Shown here piece after piece: positions 60,168-64,000 of a DNA stretch of 64,000 bases. The stretch's first letter is position 1, and every line of letters starts with the position of its first letter. The notes below the pieces were generated by a model. That model was not told the origin of the DNA. It searched no databases and worked only from the letters and a program-made list of their open reading frames with translations. The position numbers and the translations under genes were made by a program. Origin of the DNA: Imperialibacter sp963977595 (GTDB lineage: Bacteria > Bacteroidota > Bacteroidia > Cytophagales > Cyclobacteriaceae); contig NZ_CP180355.1 of the NCBI RefSeq assembly GCF_048007035.1, positions 496,001 to 560,000 of the forward strand, read 5' to 3'.

Positions 60168-60226
60168 TTGATCCTCGTTCGGATAACCGGAAACGGAACT
60201 GCCGTTTCTTCCCGTAATCTGATCAA
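60168..60226. repeat. Nested inverted repeat upstream of the NTF2-like gene
   Basis: An inner hairpin GAAACGG (60190-60196) and CCGTTTC (60202-60208), 7 of 7 bases, 5-base loop, is enclosed by outer arms TTGATC (60168-60173) and GATCAA (60221-60226). It lies 26 bases before the ATG at 60253, within the 271-base gap to the divergent RraA gene. It may be a leader structure or a regulator site; nothing else is seen in the gap. Confidence 0.4.
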
Positions 60227-60252
60227 TCCTAAAACCTGGTTCTCCTTTAACT

Positions 60253-60726
60253 ATGGCCAACAACGAAGAAATGATTAACAGCTTCTACGAAGCATTTGCC
60301 AGCCACGATGCCGAGGCAATGGCTGCTCTTTATCATGATGACATTGAGTTTTCAGACCCGGTTTTCGGTACATTGAAAGGAGAGCAAGCCAAAAACATGT
60401 GGCGGATGCTGATAGAAAGAGGGAAGCAGAGCCTCTCGATTAGATATTCCAGCGTGCAGGCCAGCGATACAAATGGAGCCGCCAACTGGACAGCCGACTA
60501 TCTTTTCAGCACCACAGGCCGGATGGTTCACAATGAGATATCAGCGAGCTTTGAGTTCAAAGACGGAAAAATCATCAAACACACCGACTATTTCAACTTC
60601 TGGAAATGGAGCAGGCAAGCATTGGGTACCACGGGGCTATTATTGGGGTGGACTCCGTTTCTCAAGAAAAAGGTAAGCGAGCAAGCCAAAAAGGGGCTGG
60701 AAAAGTACTCAAAAAGCAGAGCGTAG
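60253..60726 (+). CDS. NTF2-like (SnoaL) family protein
   Basis: A 157-residue cystatin-type alpha+beta barrel protein. The opening MINSFYEAFASHDAEAMAALYHDDIEFSDPVFG is the common nuclear transport factor 2/SnoaL-like signature, and the strand pairs after residue 75 (AANWTADYLFSTTGRMVHNE and SASFEFKDGKIIKHTDYF) fit the fold. The C-terminal 45 residues extend beyond the core and are basic. The family includes isomerases, cyclases and binding proteins; no catalytic pair is identifiable here. It is convergent with the S41 peptidase gene. Confidence 0.8.
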   Translation: MANNEEMINSFYEAFASHDAEAMAALYHDDIEFSDPVFGTLKGEQAKNMWRMLIERGKQSLSIRYSSVQASDTNGAANWTADYLFSTTGRMVHNEISASFEFKDGKIIKHTDYFNFWKWSRQALGTTGLLLGWTPFLKKKVSEQAKKGLEKYSKSRA

Positions 60727-60732
60727 ACCCGA

Positions 60733-61740
60733 CTACTGGCTGTCAAGCACCCTCAGCGCTTCTAGCAGCGCATAATCCGTATCGTCAAGCGAATTTTGTG
60801 GCACAGTAGTCACCAGTATGTCCGGCACCAACCCAATGCCTTCATAGGTATTATTGTCCGGGTCGGCAGCAATCCAACTTGATAACCTAAATACCCAGCC
60901 GTTGGGGAGTTCTCTCAAAATAGGGTTTCCTGAACCTCCACCAGTCGTATCTCCAACGATCGTTACCTGAGGGAAAAGACGCATAGCCAATACAAACTCC
61001 TCAGAAGCACTAAAAGTCTTTTTGTCGGTCAAAACGACAACTGGCTTTTTAAATTGAGAACGCCCCTCAGGCGACACGGTTCGTTCATCCCAGTCGGTAA
61101 AGTCGCCGTGCCCCGGGCCGTTTTTATATTTTACTTTCAGATACAGTCTCTCTTTGTCAGCAAATCTGCTGGCGATGGTCTGGCTTTTTGTGGTACTCCC
61201 ACCACCGTTAGAACGTACGTCGACAATAAGCCCGTCTTCTTTTTTTAATGCCTCAAGTATATCGTCTATTTTCTCGTAGTCTTCAATGTCCCCCCCGAAG
61301 GTTTTGATATGAATATAGCCTACATTTTGCCGAAGAACCTCAGCATACTCAATGGAGTTGCCGGCCCGTTTCACATTAAATAAATATGACTTAGCATTTT
61401 GGGCACCTACAGGCCGCTCACCATCGGCAAAATCGTAAGTTGACACTCCATAAGGGCTGATCACATTCACGTGACCATCTTTCAGCTCGAGCGACAGCTT
61501 GGCCAAAACCTGAAAAAACTGACCATCGTTTACCGCCAGCTCTGCCAAAGGACGATATACGTGATACAGTGAGTCCCAGTCTATGTTTTTTAGCTCAAAG
61601 AAGGAATAATTACGGTCAAATTCAGACCAGAATACCTCAAAATTACTCACATAGGTATCCTCCGGTTCGTCTTCGAAAAAAGCACGTTCGCACCCAAAAA
61701 GGATCACCCCCGCCAAAATAAACGATATAGTTTTTTTCAT
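60733..61740 (-). CDS. S41-family (C-terminal processing-like) peptidase, lipoprotein
   Basis: 335 residues from the chosen ATG at 61740 (MKKTISFILAGVILFGCERAFFEDEPED); an earlier in-frame ATG at 61770 is inside the coding end of the preceding gene. The lipobox LFGC gives an acylated Cys at residue 17. The tail-specific protease domain covers about 135-330: DGLIVDVRSNGGGSTTKSQTIA, VVVLTDKKTFSASEEFVLAMR with the catalytic serine about 245, and GDTTGGGSGNPI. No PDZ domain is clear. It is coupled to the upstream gene by an ATGA overlap (61737-61740). A cell-envelope protease. Confidence 0.87.
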   Translation of the reverse strand: MKKTISFILAGVILFGCERAFFEDEPEDTYVSNFEVFWSEFDRNYSFFELKNIDWDSLYHVYRPLAELAVNDGQFFQVLAKLSLELKDGHVNVISPYGVSTYDFADGERPVGAQNAKSYLFNVKRAGNSIEYAEVLRQNVGYIHIKTFGGDIEDYEKIDDILEALKKEDGLIVDVRSNGGGSTTKSQTIASRFADKERLYLKVKYKNGPGHGDFTDWDERTVSPEGRSQFKKPVVVLTDKKTFSASEEFVLAMRLFPQVTIVGDTTGGGSGNPILRELPNGWVFRLSSWIAADPDNNTYEGIGLVPDILVTTVPQNSLDDTDYALLEALRVLDSQ

Positions 61741-62525
61741 TTTTGTGAAGCCCAGGAGATTGAAACACATAACTCATGATTAGCCATTTGAAACGGATAA
61801 TTTCGTTCGTAGCGAAGGTATCTCCATTTGTAGGCCGTTGACAAAGTTACTTTGTCAGTAAGAGGTGTGGAATAGCCCACTTTAGAATAAAAATCTACAA
61901 AATCATTCGCAAACACCATCCCCTTCGGAACGTCTCGAAACTTCTGAAAGCCCCTGATCGGATGGTAATCTCTGGAGATGAGATAAGCCATTGGGCCCCA
62001 GGCAATGCTCCACTCAAGCCTCCTGCCTTTTTTATGAGTATTTCTTAATTTGACAATTAATTCAGGCGAAGAAAAAAACTCTCCCGTGAACGGATCCTGC
62101 CCTCCGATCGTGCTGTTAAAAGCATAGGTTCGGGACGAAGCCTGATTCACCAAGTTGATGCCGCCATGCACAGACAACCGACCGCCTGCCTTCGATCTGG
62201 ATAAATTAGTTAGGTACTGCACATCCATGTTAGACACGAAAGTCTTTAGTTTGAGCCTTGAGTTATCAGCTGCCAACCTCGACATGGCCACCGCTGCCTC
62301 GAGGCGCCACTCGCCAAACCCTTTTTCCTTCTCCCACGTGACGCCAACGGGCACAGCACCGCCTGAAAAGTTTCTAAACGACTCAAGCTCGTCTCTTATA
62401 AGAAACGACCGGAAGCCAGTAGAAACGCCCAGCCTGGCAGGCATCGAAGGGGATGAGCCCTGCGCATACATGGATCCGAAGGGCAAAAAACATAGTAGCA
62501 GGACGGCAAGGATTTGTTTAATCAT
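61737..62525 (-). CDS. Exported protein, probable outer-membrane barrel
   Basis: A 262-residue protein with a signal peptide (about 1-22, SMYAQG). The remainder is rich in alternating aromatic and polar strands (VQYLTNLSRSKAGGRL, YKWRYLRYERNYPF) and ends NHELCVSISWASQK, typical of a beta-barrel. I do not recognise the family. It precedes and overlaps the S41 peptidase gene by four bases, so the two are produced together; the peptidase might process a surface protein handled with this barrel, but nothing in the sequence proves it. Confidence 0.6.
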   Translation of the reverse strand: MIKQILAVLLLCFLPFGSMYAQGSSPSMPARLGVSTGFRSFLIRDELESFRNFSGGAVPVGVTWEKEKGFGEWRLEAAVAMSRLAADNSRLKLKTFVSNMDVQYLTNLSRSKAGGRLSVHGGINLVNQASSRTYAFNSTIGGQDPFTGEFFSSPELIVKLRNTHKKGRRLEWSIAWGPMAYLISRDYHPIRGFQKFRDVPKGMVFANDFVDFYSKVGYSTPLTDKVTLSTAYKWRYLRYERNYPFQMANHELCVSISWASQK

Positions 62526-62828
62526 TCAACCGACAAATAAACGACATTAGTCACAACACCTTTTCATTAAAAAATTCGGCAAGCAACATTTTGCGTCTAA
62601 AATTTTAAAAAAAGCCCGTAACAGGCGCCTAAATTTTCAACTTTATCAAAATGGCACTACTGAAACCATTCAATTCTGCGAGACACTTATTCTCAGCTGC
62701 CAAATATAATTTTGGTCACCCTGGAAACGCATTCTAAACTTGCCTAAGTTTCTGCAATTCCATAACCATCATTTATATTGAAGGCCAAATTGACATCATT
62801 AGTTTATCAATCCAAACCAATCGTAACC
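62526..62828. other. Intergenic region before the M20 peptidase gene, with a weak promoter match
   Basis: 303 bases between the divergent barrel-protein and M20 peptidase genes. I see no RNA gene or strong repeat. TAAACTTG (62735-62742) matches TAnnTTTG at all positions but one, with TTTG (62711-62714) 20 bases upstream, a possible promoter for the peptidase. The rest holds nothing I can name. Confidence 0.35.
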
Positions 62829-64000
62829 GTGAAAAAATTATTACTCGTCATTGGAGCCGCCGCTTTGCTCCTGGTGCTTGTTGTGCTTATCAAAACCGTG
62901 ACCTTCACCTCCGAAACATTTGAGGTGGCATCTGTCACACCAGTTGAAGTACCAGATGCTGCGTTAGAGCGCTTTCAAAAAGCTATTCAATATAAAACCA
63001 TCTCTTTTGGCTATCCTGCCACTCCTGACTCAGCAGAGTTTTACGGTTTTCATAATTTTCTCGCAGAGGCCTTCCCTTTGATCGACAGTTTACTCGAAAA
63101 GAAGGTGATAGCCGGGTACAGCCTCCTCTACAAATGGCAGGGCACGGATGCCTCTGCCAAGCCTGTCATTCTCATGTCGCACATGGATGTGGTGCCTGTT
63201 GACGAAGGCACACTAGCCAATTGGGAGGCACCTCCATTTTCAGGCGAAATAAAGAATGGTTTCATCTACGGCCGTGGTACCATGGACGACAAGGTGGGCG
63301 TAATGAGCATCCTGGAGGCAGCGGAAATGACGCTGAAAGATGGTCTTCAGCCCAAGCGAACCATCTACCTGGCATTTGGTCATGATGAAGAAGTAGGTGG
63401 CGAACAAGGTGCTGGTGCCATTGGAAAGTACATGGAAGAGCAGGGGATCAAGGCAGAATTTGTGGTAGACGAGGGCGGATATGTTTCGGACGGAATGGTG
63501 CCTGGCATAAGCAAGCCACTGGCTGTAATCAATGTGGCTGAAAAGGGCTTCATCTCCTACGAGCTGACCATCACCACACCAGGGGGACATTCTTCCATGC
63601 CTCCAAAAAACAACACGATAGGCTCTCTGGCTGCGGCCATAGTGAAGCTGGAAGCCAACCAGTTTCCCTACAAAATGACACCTACCCTGCAGGAGCAAAT
63701 CAATATCGTTGGGCCAGAGATGCCTTTCATGCAAAGAATGGCCTTCGCCAACACCTGGTTGCTGGGAGGCAAAATTCTGGAAGGGCTTAATGCCCACACC
63801 ACCACCGCACCAACGATCATCAAAGGCGGAGTAAAAGACAATGTGATTCCTACCAGCGCTACTGCGGTGGTCAACTTCCGGGTGATGCCGGGAGAAACAG
63901 CTCAGGAAGTATTGGAGCATATCATTAATGTGATAGCCGACGACCGCATCACCGTAAAGCCGGTAAGCAGCATCAATGAGCCATCTAAAGTAGCTGACCA
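62829..64000 (+). CDS. M20-family metallopeptidase (CPS1/PM20D1-like), cut by the window end
   Basis: 390 codons are visible, with a GTG start at 62829 and no stop before the window ends. The N-terminus (KKLLLVIGAAALLLVLVVLI) is a signal anchor. The zinc peptidase core shows SHMDVVPVDEG (His and Asp ligands), RGTMDDKVGVMSILEA with the bridging aspartate, HDEEVGGEQGAG with the catalytic glutamate, and a VDEGG stretch. A dimerisation domain (ISYELTITTPGGHSSMPP) follows. Order and spacing match carboxypeptidase S/PM20D1-type peptidases of the M20 family. It probably removes or adds acyl groups or C-terminal amino acids in the periplasm. No neighbouring gene informs on its substrate. Confidence 0.9.
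   Translation, partial: MKKLLLVIGAAALLLVLVVLIKTVTFTSETFEVASVTPVEVPDAALERFQKAIQYKTISFGYPATPDSAEFYGFHNFLAEAFPLIDSLLEKKVIAGYSLLYKWQGTDASAKPVILMSHMDVVPVDEGTLANWEAPPFSGEIKNGFIYGRGTMDDKVGVMSILEAAEMTLKDGLQPKRTIYLAFGHDEEVGGEQGAGAIGKYMEEQGIKAEFVVDEGGYVSDGMVPGISKPLAVINVAEKGFISYELTITTPGGHSSMPPKNNTIGSLAAAIVKLEANQFPYKMTPTLQEQINIVGPEMPFMQRMAFANTWLLGGKILEGLNAHTTTAPTIIKGGVKDNVIPTSATAVVNFRVMPGETAQEVLEHIINVIADDRITVKPVSSINEPSKVAD

Noticed and set aside
63240..63920. 226-residue frame antisense to the M20 peptidase
   Set aside because: The peptidase motifs on the plus strand are intact and the antisense frame has no recognisable domain.

Overview
The window looks like a chromosomal segment of a Bacteroidota bacterium, most likely order Cytophagales (genus not determined). 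The evidence is SusC/SusD-type outer-membrane nutrient uptake, an ECF sigma/FecR pair, many lipoproteins, a -7 box of the form TAnnTTTG, and the gene order DUF177-rpmF-plsX-fabH-efp-accB-accC. No plasmid or prophage genes are visible. The clearly mobile material is one RAYT/REP cassette and one insertion sequence.

Layout. 1-3.7 kb: a partial HsdR-N-like gene coupled to an MFS permease, then an ExbB/ExbD energy-transduction operon. 3.8 kb: tRNA-Ser(GGA). 4.0-10.2 kb: a seven-gene minus-strand operon with two family 2 glycosyltransferases, a polysaccharide deacetylase, a PP2C/SpoIIE-type phosphatase, a small protein, TatD nuclease and asparaginase. 10.3-15.1 kb: housekeeping genes ruvC, HIT, greA, a 2-hydroxyacid dehydrogenase, mgtE and rsmA. 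15.2-21.8 kb: pdxA and the lipid-synthesis/translation operon ending in accBC and a clear terminator. 21.9-25.4 kb: SDR, IlvD/Edd dehydratase, SDR, probably an oxidative sugar-acid pathway, with intergenic repeats between the genes. 25.6-28.1 kb: an AT-rich pair of unrecognised exported proteins. 28.3-34.9 kb: an ABC permease, an AraC regulator divergent from a flavin monooxygenase, an esterase-TPR protein and a RelE-type toxin-antitoxin pair.

34.9-47.4 kb is a sulfated-glycan utilisation locus: ECF sigma factor, FecR anti-sigma, SusC, SusD, three exported sulfatases with the CxPxR maturation motif, and a lipoprotein formylglycine-generating enzyme that keeps both catalytic cysteines. The parts form one scheme: sense the glycan, import it, remove sulfate, and activate the sulfatases. 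47.5-53.5 kb: a GMC oxidoreductase with its gluconate 2-dehydrogenase subunit-3-like partner, a TonB receptor and a Gfo/Idh oxidoreductase, all fitting carbohydrate oxidation.

53.5-56.0 kb is the most unusual part. A RAYT-type Y1 transposase gene is bracketed by paired, oppositely oriented hairpins carrying CTGTCAGGGGACAG. The 3' end of the gene plus its downstream hairpin pair is present a second time, and that second pair is split by a complete IS3-family (IS407-like) element with a 4-bp target duplication. 56-64 kb: an SDR/DUF2867-like protein, a Tat-exported enolase-superfamily enzyme paired with an exported RraA-like protein, an NTF2-like protein, an S41 peptidase coupled to an outer-membrane protein, and an M20 peptidase cut by the window end.
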